Assembly (NCBI GenBank): GCA_904419725.1
Contig: CAJFSP010000002.1
Span: 65,305 to 129,304, forward strand
Length of the DNA stretch: 64,000 nt
From: Candidatus Heteroclostridium caecigallinarum
Lineage (GTDB): Bacteria; Bacillota; Clostridia; Christensenellales; CAG-314
Reading direction: 5' to 3'
In this document: positions 44,005-52,969 of the stretch, one piece after another
How positions within the stretch are numbered: the first letter of the stretch is position 1
Layout of the letters: each line of letters starts with the position of its first letter
Position numbers and translations under genes: made by a program
Notes under the pieces: model-generated
Seen by the model: the letters and a program-made list of their open reading frames with translations, nothing else
Database searches by the model: none
Told to the model about the DNA's origin: nothing

Positions 44005-44539
44005 TTTCTTTCGTTTCGTCTATTTTTTTCGCGGCGAGCAGCAGCCCCGCCACCGATTTGCAGTCGTCAATCTGGTTGCTCCACACGAGTTCCGCCGCTT
44101 GTTTCAGCGGCATGCTGACGACGTCCAGAAACTCTCCTTCGTCAAGGTGCTGCGCGTGGCGCGTCAGGTCTCTCGCCAGGTAAATGTAAAACTTTTCGGC
44201 GCAGTAGCCCGGCGTCGCCAGAAACTCTCCCAAAAAATCGTATCTGCCCGCTTCCAGCCCCGTTTCTTCCGACAGTTCGCGTCTGGCGGTCTCGAAAGGG
44301 TCTTCGCCTTCCTCACGCTTTCCCGCGGGGATTTCCAGCACCTCCCTGCCTATCGGATAACGGTACTGCCTGACCAGCGTCACGTTGCCATTTTCGTCCA
44401 CCGGCACGACGCACACGCCACCGCGGTGCTCCACTACTTCCCTCGACGTGGTTTTGCCGTCGGGCAGCAGAACCTTGTCTTTCCTGACGTTGATTATTTT
44501 GCCTTTGTAAATATATTGGCTTTCAAGAGTTTTTTCCAT
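43994..44539 (-). CDS. NUDIX hydrolase, ADP-ribose pyrophosphatase type
   Basis: 181 residues from the ATG at 44539 (CGGAG upstream; the longer frame runs through a terminator). The Nudix box GKREEGEDPFETARRELSEETGLE fits Gx5Ex7REUxEExGU. The N-terminal IYKGKIINVRKDKVLLPDGKTTSREVVEH and LVRQYRYPIGREVLEIPAG are those of the ADP-ribose pyrophosphatase (NudF/YqkG) group. It probably hydrolyses ADP-ribose to AMP and ribose-5-phosphate. Confidence 0.9.
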   Translation of the reverse strand: MEKTLESQYIYKGKIINVRKDKVLLPDGKTTSREVVEHRGGVCVVPVDENGNVTLVRQYRYPIGREVLEIPAGKREEGEDPFETARRELSEETGLEAGRYDFLGEFLATPGYCAEKFYIYLARDLTRHAQHLDEGEFLDVVSMPLKQAAELVWSNQIDDCKSVAGLLLAAKKIDETKEKDA

Positions 44540-44554
44540 ATCGCTCCGTTGACA

Positions 44555-44580
44555 TAAAAGACCGGCGGAAACCGGTCTTT
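44555..44580 (-). terminator. Terminator after the 44590-44868 gene
   Basis: AAAGACCGG-6-CCGGTCTTT, followed on the minus strand by TTATG; a moderate T tract. Confidence 0.7.
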
Positions 44581-44589
44581 CGTAAAAAA

Positions 44590-44868
44590 TCATATATCCA
44601 TGCCCAGACTTCTGCAATAATTCTTGACGCGGTGAATGTTCCAGAACAAAATCACGGCGCTCACAAGCACCACCGCGAACACGGCGGCGGCGACAAGCAG
44701 AATAACCGTGCGCGCCTCGCCGACGGCAAACGCCGACGCCAGCGACAGAATCAGCCCAATGAGAACGCTCACGAGAAACACCCGCCTGACATATTTGGAC
44801 AGGGCAAGCATTTTTTGAAGTTTAATCGTCTGTTCCGCCGTCAGATGCGGCAATTTGCGCTCCGGCAT
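44590..44868 (-). CDS. Small two-helix membrane protein
   Basis: 92 residues, no recognised family. A charged N-terminal helix (LTAEQTIKLQKMLALSKYVRR) is followed by two hydrophobic segments (about 31-50 and 54-75) and a short basic tail. It begins one base after the rubrerythrin stop (TGATATG), so its translation is coupled to rubrerythrin and it is part of that operon. A role in oxidative stress is suggested only by position. Confidence 0.7.
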   Translation of the reverse strand: MPERKLPHLTAEQTIKLQKMLALSKYVRRVFLVSVLIGLILSLASAFAVGEARTVILLVAAAVFAVVLVSAVILFWNIHRVKNYCRSLGMDI

Positions 44869-44869
44869 A

Positions 44870-45403
44870 TCAGTAATTTATTTTCCTTTCTTCGAAATAA
44901 GCCTGAGGGTGTTTGCACACAGGGCAGACTTTCGGCGCTTCTTTGGCGAAAGTAACGTGGCCGCAGTTTCTGCAAATCCAGCAGATGTCGCCTTCTTTCG
45001 CGAAAACCCTGGCTTCCCTTATATTTTTGGCGAGCGTGCGGTATCTTTCCTCATGCTCTTTTTCAATGGCGGCTACACCTTCGAACTGCGCCGCGATGTC
45101 CAAAAAGCCTTCCTGTCTTGCTTCTTCGGCAAACTGTTTGTACATTTCAGTCCATTCATAGTTTTCGCCGGCTGCGGCGTCAAGCAGGTTTTCAAGCGTG
45201 TCGCCTATGCCGTGAAAATATTTGAACCACAGTTTCGCGTGTTCCTTTTCATTGCCCGCAGTTTCGCTGAAAATGGCGGCAATCTGTTCATAACCGTCCT
45301 TTTTAGCCTTGCTCGCGTAAAAATCATATTTGTTTCTGGCCTGAGATTCGCCGGCAAAAGCCGTCATCAGGTTTTGTTCGGTTTTGCTTCCTTTGAGTTC
45401 CAT
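44870..45403 (-). CDS. rbr: Rubrerythrin
   Basis: Reduces hydrogen peroxide in anaerobes. 177 residues: ferritin-like diiron domain with [10 protein letters not shown] (E19), NEKEHAK (E52/H55), FAEEARQEG and IEKEHEERY; then a rubredoxin-like domain with Cys144, Cys147, Cys160 and Cys163 (WICRNCG, CPVCKHP). An additional Cys141 is present. Own promoter; cotranscribed with the downstream membrane protein. Confidence 0.96.
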   Translation of the reverse strand: MELKGSKTEQNLMTAFAGESQARNKYDFYASKAKKDGYEQIAAIFSETAGNEKEHAKLWFKYFHGIGDTLENLLDAAAGENYEWTEMYKQFAEEARQEGFLDIAAQFEGVAAIEKEHEERYRTLAKNIREARVFAKEGDICWICRNCGHVTFAKEAPKVCPVCKHPQAYFEERKINY

Positions 45404-45439
45404 AAAGAATACCTCCGTAACAGTTTTTTTGTTATTTTG

Positions 45440-45468
45440 AGCATACCACGCAAAAGGTTTTTCGTCAA
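45440..45468 (-). promoter_or_regulatory. Promoter of the rubrerythrin operon
   Basis: TTGACG (45463-45468), 17 bp, TATGCT (45440-45445), with CGGAGG in the leader. No obvious PerR box. Confidence 0.75.
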
Positions 45469-45495
45469 CGGCAAAACCGAAAAATACCCGCCGTC

Positions 45496-45525
45496 AAAAA
45501 AGAAACCCCGCGGGCGTCCGCGGGG
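45496..45525 (-). terminator. Terminator of the metY-metA operon
   Basis: CCCCGCGG-GCGT-CCGCGGGG followed on the minus strand by TTTCTTTTTT, 5 bases after the metA stop. Confidence 0.9.
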
Positions 45526-45530
45526 AAAAA

Positions 45531-46454
45531 TCATTCTTCTTCGTTGATTGTCTCGATGTCGTAAGGCGTCGCCTGATAGACGTAGTAGTTGAGCCAGTTG
45601 CTGAACAGAATGTTCGCCGTGCTGGTCCAGCTCATATTGACATTGTCGCACTTGCTGTCCAGAAAATAATTTTTCGGCGACTCGATGGGCAGCCCCTTGT
45701 TAAGGTCGCGGAAGTACTCGTTTTTCAGCGTATCCCTGTCATATTCGACGTGCCCCGTGATGAAGATGTTTTTGTTATCGGCGGATTTAATTATCGAAAG
45801 CCCCGCCTCTTCGCTGCGGGCAAGCGGAACAAGTTCCGGATGCCTCGCTATTTCCCTTTCGTTGATGGCAGTGTGCCTGGAATGAGGAATGTAAAACACA
45901 TCGCTCAGCCCCTTGGTCAGCAGTTCGTTTGGCTGCAACGCCACAGTCGGGAAAATGCCGAACATCTTTTTCGGCAAAGGGATTTTGTCAATGCCGTAAA
46001 GGTGGTAAAGCGCCGCCTGCGCCCCCCAGCATATATAAATGGTGGTGAAGATGTTTTTCTGGGCGTAATCGATAATCTCCGTCAGTTCGTCCCAGTAGTC
46101 TATATCCTCGAAACTCATTGTCTCGACCGGCGCGCCGGTGATAATCATGCCGTCGAACTTTTTGTTTTTCACTTCGTCGAAACTTCTGTAAAACTTCGCC
46201 ATGTGGTTTTCCGACACATGGCGGCTCTTGTAACTCGCCGTATTGATGAGAGTCACGTTTACTTGCAGCGGCGTGTTGCCCAAGAGGCGGAGAAGTTGCG
46301 TTTCCGTTTCGATTTTAGTGGGCATAAGGTTTACGATGGCGATTTCCAGCGGACGTATGTCCTGCGTGATTGCCCTGTTTGTCGGCATTACGAATATGTT
46401 TTCCTTAGTCAGTATATCGAAAGCCGGCAAATCCTTTTGTATAACTATCGGCAT
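45531..46454 (-). CDS. metA: Homoserine O-acetyltransferase (MetA family, acetyl type)
   Basis: Acylates homoserine for methionine synthesis. 307 residues with Cys142 (ICWGAQA), His235 and Glu237 (GHVEYD), the known catalytic residues in the standard numbering. Position 111 is Glu (TGAPVETMSFEDIDYW); Glu there is known to select acetyl-CoA, Gly succinyl-CoA. The acetyl assignment agrees with the O-acetylhomoserine sulfhydrylase gene 9 bases upstream in the same operon. Confidence 0.96.
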   Translation of the reverse strand: MPIVIQKDLPAFDILTKENIFVMPTNRAITQDIRPLEIAIVNLMPTKIETETQLLRLLGNTPLQVNVTLINTASYKSRHVSENHMAKFYRSFDEVKNKKFDGMIITGAPVETMSFEDIDYWDELTEIIDYAQKNIFTTIYICWGAQAALYHLYGIDKIPLPKKMFGIFPTVALQPNELLTKGLSDVFYIPHSRHTAINEREIARHPELVPLARSEEAGLSIIKSADNKNIFITGHVEYDRDTLKNEYFRDLNKGLPIESPKNYFLDSKCDNVNMSWTSTANILFSNWLNYYVYQATPYDIETINEEE

Positions 46455-46463
46455 TGTTTCTCC

Positions 46464-47732
46464 TTAAATGTTGTCGAGAGCCTTAACAACGTCGGCGGTA
46501 ATATCGTCGATGTTTTCTATGCCCAGCGACAGTCTGACCATGTTGGCGGTGATGCCCGCTTTGACGAGGTCGGCGTCGGACAACTGTCTGTGCGTGGTGG
46601 AAGCGGGATGCAGAACGCAGCTTCTCACGTCGGCAATGTGCGTAACCTGCTTGACAAGGCTGAGATTCTTAATGAAATTTTCCGCCTGTTTCCTGCCGCC
46701 CTTCACGCCGAAGACCAGCATTCCGCCGAAGCCGCCTTTGTAATATTTGACGGCGATATCGTGATATTTATCGTCTTTCAGCCCCGGGTACATCACCCAT
46801 TCGGCGTTTTTGTGTTTTTTAAGCGTTTCGGCAAGCGCCAGAGCGTTGCCGCTCGTGCGTTCCATCCTCAGGTGGAGCGTTTCCGTTCCTATGTTGGTCA
46901 GCCACGCGTTGAACGGACTAGGCGTCAGCCCCATGTCCCTCATGTACTGCATGCGCGCTTTGAGGATATATGCCGCGGCGCCGCCTTCCTTGACGTAAAC
47001 CACGTCGTGATAACTGGCGTCCGGGGTATAAAAATCCTTATATCTCGGGTTGCCGTCGAAAGCGAAGTTTCCGCCGTCAACGATTATGCCGCCCACGCAT
47101 GAGGCGTGTCCGTCAAGATATTTGGTGCTGGAATGAACCACAACGTTGGCGCCGTGCTCAAAAGGTCTGACAAGGCATGGCGTCGCCAGCGTGTTGTCCA
47201 CAATCAGCAGCACGCCGTGTTTGCGGCATATCGCGGCGTATCTGTCAAAATCGCACACTATCATGGCTGGATTGGCGATAGTCTCAACAAAAACCGCTTT
47301 TGTGTTGCCGTCAATGAGTTTTTCGATTTCGGCGTCGCTCATGTCGTCGGTGAAAAATTTCGTTTCGATGCCGAGGCGCGGCAAGGTTACCTTAAACAGG
47401 TTGAAGGTCCCGCCGTAGATGCTGCTCATAGACAGTATGTTGTCGCCCTTTGAAGCCACGTTCATGACCGCCGCCATAATCGCCGACATGCCGGAACCGG
47501 TGGCCATGGCTCCCACGCCGCCTTCCAGCATGGCGATTTTTTCCTCATACGCCGAAGTCGTGGGGTTGCTTATTCTGGAATAAATATGCCCGTCTTTCGG
47601 CACGTCGAACAGGTGCGCCAGCTCTTCCGGCGTCTGATAATAATAAGTTGTGCTCTGCACAAGCGGCAGTGTGCGCGGGTCGCCGCTTTTCGGCCGGTAA
47701 CCGCCCTGCACGCATATCGTTTCTATTTTCAT
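46464..47732 (-). CDS. metY: O-acetylhomoserine sulfhydrylase
   Basis: PLP enzyme that makes homocysteine from O-acetylhomoserine and sulfide. 422 residues with the Cys/Met-metabolism fold: YSRISNPTTSAYEEKIAMLEGG, FVETIANPAM, IVDNTLATP and HSSTKYLDGHASCVGG with the PLP Lys204. Its length and the ETIANP/KYKDFYTPD-type region favour MetY over cystathionine enzymes. First gene of metY-metA; the leader is too short for an S-box or T-box. Confidence 0.93.
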   Translation of the reverse strand: MKIETICVQGGYRPKSGDPRTLPLVQSTTYYYQTPEELAHLFDVPKDGHIYSRISNPTTSAYEEKIAMLEGGVGAMATGSGMSAIMAAVMNVASKGDNILSMSSIYGGTFNLFKVTLPRLGIETKFFTDDMSDAEIEKLIDGNTKAVFVETIANPAMIVCDFDRYAAICRKHGVLLIVDNTLATPCLVRPFEHGANVVVHSSTKYLDGHASCVGGIIVDGGNFAFDGNPRYKDFYTPDASYHDVVYVKEGGAAAYILKARMQYMRDMGLTPSPFNAWLTNIGTETLHLRMERTSGNALALAETLKKHKNAEWVMYPGLKDDKYHDIAVKYYKGGFGGMLVFGVKGGRKQAENFIKNLSLVKQVTHIADVRSCVLHPASTTHRQLSDADLVKAGITANMVRLSLGIENIDDITADVVKALDNI

Positions 47733-47766
47733 ATACGCCTCCGTTTAATCTCGATTATTATCGGTT

Positions 47767-47796
47767 ATTGTAAAACAAAAAACAACGCGTTGTCAA
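47767..47796 (-). promoter_or_regulatory. Promoter of metY-metA with palindrome
   Basis: TTGACA (47791-47796), 18 bp, TACAAT (47767-47772). A perfect 12-bp palindrome ACAACGCGTTGT (47782-47793) overlaps the -35 and spacer, a candidate operator. Confidence 0.75.
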
Positions 47797-47818
47797 ACAG
47801 TTGCGGAAACAAAGCGGA

Positions 47819-47838
47819 AGCCGGCGTTTCCGCCGGCT
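47819..47838 (-). terminator. Possible terminator of the MMPL exporter gene
   Basis: AGCCGGCG-TTTC-CGCCGGCT, an 8-bp GC-rich stem about 40 bases after the stop; the following TCCGCTTTGTTTCC is only moderately T-rich. Confidence 0.5.
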
Positions 47839-47876
47839 CCCGCCTTATAAAGAAGAAGATATGGAAGTTAGCAATT

Positions 47877-50456
47877 TTAATCGCCCTTTTCTTCCGCCGC
47901 GGCACGGTTCTTTTTGCGCCGCGCGGCGGTTTTAGGCGGCTTTTTGAAAAACAGCAATATGGACGGCACGACAAAAACGACAAGTATGCCGCTCAGCACG
48001 CTGCCCGTGGCAATCATCAGCGTTATTTCCCTGATAATCATATCGCCCGAAATAAAGAACACGCTGAGACACGCCGACGCCAGAATGGCGACGCTGACCA
48101 TTATGGAAAAGATACTGCCTGACATGGCACGCTTCACGCTGTCCACCACGTCATTGCCCTCTCTCTGCGCTTCGATGAATTTGTTTGTCATGAGTATCGC
48201 GTAGTCCACCGTAGCGCCGAGTTGTATCGCGCTGATAATCAGATATGTCATAAAGTTTATAGACACACCCAGGATTACCGTAAACGACAGGTTGATGAAT
48301 ATGCCTGTTTCGATGACCAGCGTTATAAGAAGCGCTTTCAGCGGCGAACGGAATACCGCCGCCACTATTACGAATATCAGCAGCGCCGACAGCGCCGACA
48401 CTATCGTAAAGTCGGTGCCCGTTATGGATTCCATGTCCATTACCGTCTGGGTGCTGCCCGCCGACAGAATTTCCTGCCCCGGGAACATCTCGGCGTAAAC
48501 TTTCTGTATCGCGGTGAGCGCGGCGATTGCCTCGTCGCTTTCAGGCTGACCCACGGTATAGATATAATAGAAAGTATAGTTCTCGCCGCCGCTGGTTTTG
48601 ACAAACTGACTTTGCAGCATATCGGCGACGCCACCCAGTTGCGCCAGCATTGCCTGCGTGGACGGCTGCGCCAGCAGCCGCAGCCCCGCCCCCGCCTGTT
48701 GCAGCATAGTAAGTTCTTCAGGCGAAAGACTGCTTTGCACTAAACGGTTATTTGCAAGATTATCAACTTCGGCGGGAGTATCAATAGTGCCGTTGCCGTT
48801 TTCATCGACGCTATCTATAATAAATGACGCAAAAATCCCCGCCTTTTGCGAAATCGTCTGATTTATTATACCATAGATTTTTGTGTCCAGGTCAGGTAAA
48901 TTTTTAAGTTCTTCCACGGAATTTACCGAAAGGTCTATTTCCTCAACCGTCATGTCGCCAAGCAAAGAGTTCACCGCGCCGTAAATGCCGTCCAGAATGC
49001 CCTCCATGCTGATGACGTCGTTCACAACTTTGTTGCCGTCGGCGTCGGTAAGGTTTTCCACGGCCGACAAAAACGCCTGCTGTTTCGCCTCGTCGTCGGC
49101 GCCAGGCACGACAACCACCTGCCTGCTGCCCAGATTCTGATACACAGCCTGCGCGCCTTCCGCGTTTTCGTTATATTCGGTGGTGAGATAGTAATAGTCG
49201 ACGTTAAACTGCACAACGAAAGTCGAAACCAACAGCGCCAGCGCCACGCCGATAAACACAAACCTGCCCCTGCGCGGTATTTTATAAGCGTTTTCGAATT
49301 TCGGGCTGAGAAATTTGTGTTTTGTCTTGGCTGTGAGTTTGCGCATGACGAGTATAAGACACGGCTGGAAGAAACACACCGCCACAAGGCTCAGCAGCAC
49401 GCCTTTCGCCAGCACCATGCCAAGGTTGAAGCCCAGCGTAAACCGCATGGCGAACAGCGCGCAGAACCCCGCTATCGTGGTGAGCGCGCTGCCCGACACG
49501 GTAAGCAGCGTCTTTTTGAGCGCCTTGCCCATGGCGGCGAACTCGTCGCCGCAAAGAGCGAGTTCGTCGTTATAGGCGTGCGTCAGAAAAATCGAATAGT
49601 CTATCGACAGGGCGAGCTGCAAAATCGCCGCCACCGCGAACGTAACGCTGGACACGCTCGGGAAAATGATGTTGGTGCCCAGGTTTATGAGAATGGCCAC
49701 CCCGATTGTTATCAGGAAGATAAACGGGTCGAGCCACGATTTTGTCGTTATAAGCAAAATGACGAATATAATCAGCACCGCCACAATCAAAAACGACGGC
49801 ATGTCGCCGAGGGCGCTTTCCATCATGGCCTTTGTTTCCACGGACGTACCGCCGAGATGGTACTCAACCCCCTCGTTTTCCAGCAACGCCGATATGTTGT
49901 CAATAGCGTCATAGGCGCGTTGGTCCCTGCTCGAAACGTCAAGCGAAAGGTATGCTATATAGTATCCGCCGTCGGACGAATAAGCGTTTGTGTCGGCGTT
50001 CAGACTGCCGCTGTAAAAGGTCGGCGCCAGATTCATCAGCACGCTTTTTGTCACAAGCAGCACCTGCCCGTTTTCCATGGCGGCGAGCTGCGAGTCGGGC
50101 GTGGTGAGAAGCGTTATCACGTCGCCGCCGCTCATCTGCGCCATGGAGCCAAGCCACATGCCGGCGTCGGACACGTCGTCAACGGCGTAAATTTTGTCGA
50201 TGATATCGCCGGCTTTGGCAAAACCGTCGGCAGACAAATCCCCTTCGAACACCACCAGGGCGTCGCCCTGCAAACCGAACGTGTCTTCAAGAAACGCCAT
50301 TGTCTCCGCCACGGTGCTGTCGTGCGGCAGGTATGACGAAATGTCGGAGTTTATGGTCACTTTCGTGATAAGCCAGCCGCACAGCGCGGTCAGGGCAAAC
50401 ACCACAGCGATAACGACTATCCTGAACTTGAATAAAAAGTCGGTAAACTTATTCAT
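47877..50456 (-). CDS. MMPL/RND-family exporter
   Basis: 859 residues from the ATG at 50456 (GGAGGG 4 bases upstream; the longer frame to 50501 is rejected). The layout is that of RND/MMPL transporters: helix 1 near residues 10-32, an extracytoplasmic loop, a five-helix block around 215-365 with LALSIDYSIFLTHAYND, a second loop, and a repeated five-helix block near 680-830 with LGATVDYAILMTNKFIE. The conserved Asp-Tyr pairs in both halves are the proton-relay signature. It likely exports a lipid or toxic compound. Divergent from a TetR gene that presumably controls it. Confidence 0.92.
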   Translation of the reverse strand: MNKFTDFLFKFRIVVIAVVFALTALCGWLITKVTINSDISSYLPHDSTVAETMAFLEDTFGLQGDALVVFEGDLSADGFAKAGDIIDKIYAVDDVSDAGMWLGSMAQMSGGDVITLLTTPDSQLAAMENGQVLLVTKSVLMNLAPTFYSGSLNADTNAYSSDGGYYIAYLSLDVSSRDQRAYDAIDNISALLENEGVEYHLGGTSVETKAMMESALGDMPSFLIVAVLIIFVILLITTKSWLDPFIFLITIGVAILINLGTNIIFPSVSSVTFAVAAILQLALSIDYSIFLTHAYNDELALCGDEFAAMGKALKKTLLTVSGSALTTIAGFCALFAMRFTLGFNLGMVLAKGVLLSLVAVCFFQPCLILVMRKLTAKTKHKFLSPKFENAYKIPRRGRFVFIGVALALLVSTFVVQFNVDYYYLTTEYNENAEGAQAVYQNLGSRQVVVVPGADDEAKQQAFLSAVENLTDADGNKVVNDVISMEGILDGIYGAVNSLLGDMTVEEIDLSVNSVEELKNLPDLDTKIYGIINQTISQKAGIFASFIIDSVDENGNGTIDTPAEVDNLANNRLVQSSLSPEELTMLQQAGAGLRLLAQPSTQAMLAQLGGVADMLQSQFVKTSGGENYTFYYIYTVGQPESDEAIAALTAIQKVYAEMFPGQEILSAGSTQTVMDMESITGTDFTIVSALSALLIFVIVAAVFRSPLKALLITLVIETGIFINLSFTVILGVSINFMTYLIISAIQLGATVDYAILMTNKFIEAQREGNDVVDSVKRAMSGSIFSIMVSVAILASACLSVFFISGDMIIREITLMIATGSVLSGILVVFVVPSILLFFKKPPKTAARRKKNRAAAEEKGD

Positions 50457-50495
50457 AAAGCCCTCCAAGTCCAAAAATGAAAAATGAATGCAGTT

Positions 50496-50514
50496 TTTCA
50501 AATTTCAATTTTAA
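50496..50514. promoter_or_regulatory. Second, imperfect TetR operator-like site
   Basis: TTTCAAAT-TTC-AATTTTAA matches the perfect site at 50592-50610 in its left arm and in 5 of 8 right-arm positions. It lies in the MMPL upstream region. Confidence 0.45.
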
Positions 50515-50566
50515 TCAAGGTTTTCAAAAAAATTTTCAAAAACCTATTTTAATTTTACGTTTGGCG

Positions 50567-50575
50567 TGATATAAT
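50567..50575 (+). promoter_or_regulatory. Extended -10 promoter of the tetR gene
   Basis: TGA-TATAAT (-10 at 50570-50575); no clear -35. Confidence 0.6.
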
Positions 50576-50591
50576 GTCAACAGAATACAAG

Positions 50592-50610
50592 TTTCAAATT
50601 TCATTTGAAA
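50592..50610. promoter_or_regulatory. TetR-type operator
   Basis: Perfect inverted repeat TTTCAAAT-TTC-ATTTGAAA between the tetR -10 box and the tetR start codon; size and position fit an autoregulatory TetR site. Confidence 0.7.
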
Positions 50611-50633
50611 TAGGCAATTCAAACGAGGGGCGC

Positions 50634-51215
50634 ATGAAAAAATCGGAAGAAACGACAAAAAAAATACTCGACGCCGTTACGGAACTGCTTAAAACCAACG
50701 ACAACATCACGATAAAAGACATCTGCGACAAGGCGTATATCAACATTGCCGCCGTAAACTACCATTTCGGCGACAAGGACACCCTCATCAACATGGCGGT
50801 GCAAAACATAATAGACGACCTAAAAAAGCAGATAGCGCAGCTGGCAAACAAAGAATTCAAAGACACCACCGAGGCGCTGTACTTTTTTATGGATTTGATA
50901 TACAAATTCGCTTCGGAGTATTCCGGCGCGATAAGATACATGCTCAACTCGTGCACGCCGTCGCAGGGCAGCAATATTCTGGCGCAGTTGTTTTCCGACA
51001 AAAAGTTCACGGGCTTTATTCTGGGCAAAATCAAAGAGCAGTCCCCCGCCGACGACGAAGCCAAACTCATGTCGAAATACATGATGATACTTTCGGCGTT
51101 TATTTTCCCGATGGTGTGCCAGTACGCTTTTGCCGACGACGGCGATTTTTCCATAAAAAACGAAGAATTCAAAAAAGAATATATCAACCAGATTCTCAAA
51201 ATTTTTACCGATTGA
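50634..51215 (+). CDS. TetR/AcrR-family transcriptional regulator
   Basis: 193 residues from the ATG at 50634 (GAGGGG upstream). The N-terminal helix-turn-helix is ITIKDICDKAYINIAAVNYHFGDKDTLI (about residues 25-52), the classic TetR pattern ending in YYHF-like NYHFGDK. The C-terminal helical part is the ligand pocket. By divergent position and the dyad in its leader, it probably represses the MMPL exporter and itself; the ligand is unknown. Confidence 0.92.
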   Translation: MKKSEETTKKILDAVTELLKTNDNITIKDICDKAYINIAAVNYHFGDKDTLINMAVQNIIDDLKKQIAQLANKEFKDTTEALYFFMDLIYKFASEYSGAIRYMLNSCTPSQGSNILAQLFSDKKFTGFILGKIKEQSPADDEAKLMSKYMMILSAFIFPMVCQYAFADDGDFSIKNEEFKKEYINQILKIFTD

Positions 51216-51267
51216 ATCGGGCGGCGGTTTTTTTCCTCCTTTTCACACAAGTTCTCGCCGCCCATAT

Positions 51268-51306
51268 AAAAAGCGCATCGGCAAACGCCGATACGCTTTT
51301 TTTGTT
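51268..51306. terminator. Bidirectional terminator between tetR and FGGY kinase genes
   Basis: AAAAAGCG(C)ATCGGC-AAAC-GCCGAT(A)CGCTTTTT, one mismatch, T tracts on both strands, between convergent genes. Confidence 0.88.
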
Positions 51307-52869
51307 TCACACTATTTCGCTCTTGTCCCAGACGCACTTTTTCAGGTTGAGATAAGCCGGTCTGAGTTTTTTATACAGGTCTTTGTACACGCCGTTGTAT
51401 ATGTCGTCGTAATAGCCGTGTATTTTGCCGTCCGGCGTGAATGTGTCGCGGTAATGCACCATTTCTTTCACCGCCTCGCCGAAACTGTCAAACTCGCCCA
51501 TCGCGACAAACCCCGCCATTGACGAGCCGAGACTGCTTGTTTCCCACGTCTGCACCCTCGTCACCGGCAGGCCGAACATATCCGCCGTCATCTGGCAGAC
51601 GTAGTCGCTTTTGCTTCCGCCGCCCGACACGATTATTTTTTTTATTTTGTTTTTTACCCTGCGCTGTATCTTTTTGAAAGCGTCGAGCAGAGCGTAATTT
51701 ATGCCCTCGATAATCGCCCTGTAAAGGTGCCACTTTGTGTGGACGTGGTTAAACCCTATTATAGTGCCCCTGCCTTCGGGAGAGCGCAGCATAGGCGCCC
51801 ACAGCGGCTGAAGCACGAGGCCGTCGCATCCCGGAGGGATTTCATGCAGGTGCTTGTCGAGTAGCTGCTCTACGGACACGTTTTGTTTTTTCGCCTCTTC
51901 CACTTCGTATTTGGCAAATTCTTCTATAAACCAGCTTACCATCCAATATCCGCGGTAAATCTGGATTTCGGGGTTATACTGATTCGGCATGACCGCCGTG
52001 TACGACGGCAAAAACGGCTCCGGCGTAACGTATTTTTCCGTCACGAACTGCACAGTCGACTGCGTGCCGAAACTTATGGACACCGTGTCGGGGCTGACAA
52101 CGCCGCAGCCCAGCGCCTCGCACCCCTTGTCGGCGCCCGTCGCTATCAGCGGAAGCCCCTCTTTTATGCCCGACTTTTCCGAAAACTCTTTGGTGATATA
52201 TCCCAGAATCTCGCCAGGCTCAACAAGGTCGCACAGTTTTTCCGGCTCCACGTTGAAGATACGGTACTGCATGTCCCGCTTGGTCTTCCAGCGGCGCTTT
52301 TTGTAGTGATACGGTATATGACCGATCTGGCACGCCTTGCTGTCAATGAACTTGCCCGTCATCATGTGGTTGAAATATCCCGAAATGGTGACGTACTTAT
52401 AGGTTTTCGCCCAGTTTTCAGGCTCGTTTTCCCTTATCCAGTTGCTCATCGTGAGCTTTCCCTGCATTTTTGCCGTTTCCGTCATGCCGACCAGGCGGAA
52501 CAGAAATCTGTAAAACGCCGGCACCTGTTTGTAGTCAAACGCGGCTTCGCGCTGGTCTAGCCACATTATGATGGGTCTGACGGGTTTGCCGTCTTTGTCA
52601 AGACAAACGCAGGTGTCCCTTACCGATGTGGTGGTCACGGCAATGATGTTGTCCCAATATCTTCCGTGGGTCTCTTTCAGTTTTTTGGACACGTCGCAAA
52701 TCGCCTGCTCGTAAACTTCGCCGTATTGCTCGGCATAGCCTCTTTTAAGCGAAAAGTACGGTTTGCACCTTTGCGTCGCCATGCCTATAATTTCGCCTTT
52801 TTTGTTGACAAACGTGCAGCGGATGCTTTGCGTACCGCAGTCAAAAGTCAGTATCAAGGGCTCGTTCAT
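51307..52869 (-). CDS. FGGY-family carbohydrate kinase
   Basis: 520 residues. N-terminal phosphate-1 loop LTFDCGTQSIRC, catalytic region ATGADKGCEALGCG (Asp), phosphate-2 SFGTQSTVQF and adenosine motif IVSGGGSKSDYVCQMTADMFG. It phosphorylates a sugar or polyol; xylulose, glycerol and related substrates are all used by this family, and no sugar-utilisation gene nearby indicates which. GGGAGA precedes the ATG. Confidence 0.9.
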   Translation of the reverse strand: MNEPLILTFDCGTQSIRCTFVNKKGEIIGMATQRCKPYFSLKRGYAEQYGEVYEQAICDVSKKLKETHGRYWDNIIAVTTTSVRDTCVCLDKDGKPVRPIIMWLDQREAAFDYKQVPAFYRFLFRLVGMTETAKMQGKLTMSNWIRENEPENWAKTYKYVTISGYFNHMMTGKFIDSKACQIGHIPYHYKKRRWKTKRDMQYRIFNVEPEKLCDLVEPGEILGYITKEFSEKSGIKEGLPLIATGADKGCEALGCGVVSPDTVSISFGTQSTVQFVTEKYVTPEPFLPSYTAVMPNQYNPEIQIYRGYWMVSWFIEEFAKYEVEEAKKQNVSVEQLLDKHLHEIPPGCDGLVLQPLWAPMLRSPEGRGTIIGFNHVHTKWHLYRAIIEGINYALLDAFKKIQRRVKNKIKKIIVSGGGSKSDYVCQMTADMFGLPVTRVQTWETSSLGSSMAGFVAMGEFDSFGEAVKEMVHYRDTFTPDGKIHGYYDDIYNGVYKDLYKKLRPAYLNLKKCVWDKSEIV

Positions 52870-52909
52870 TGTCTTTCTCCCAGCGATGTCGTCATTGCTT
52901 TATTTTATA

Positions 52910-52937
52910 ATGATAACACAACTTGACCGTTTTGCAA
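52910..52937 (-). promoter_or_regulatory. Promoter of the FGGY kinase gene
   Basis: TTGCAA (52932-52937), 16 bp, TGT-TATCAT extended -10 (52910-52915). Confidence 0.65.
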
Positions 52938-52969
52938 TAATAAAAATGATATGATTGAAATATTTTTTA

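Noticed and set aside
47733..47766. S-box (SAM) riboswitch before metY
   Set aside because: The promoter at 47767-47796 leaves about 30 nt, far too short.
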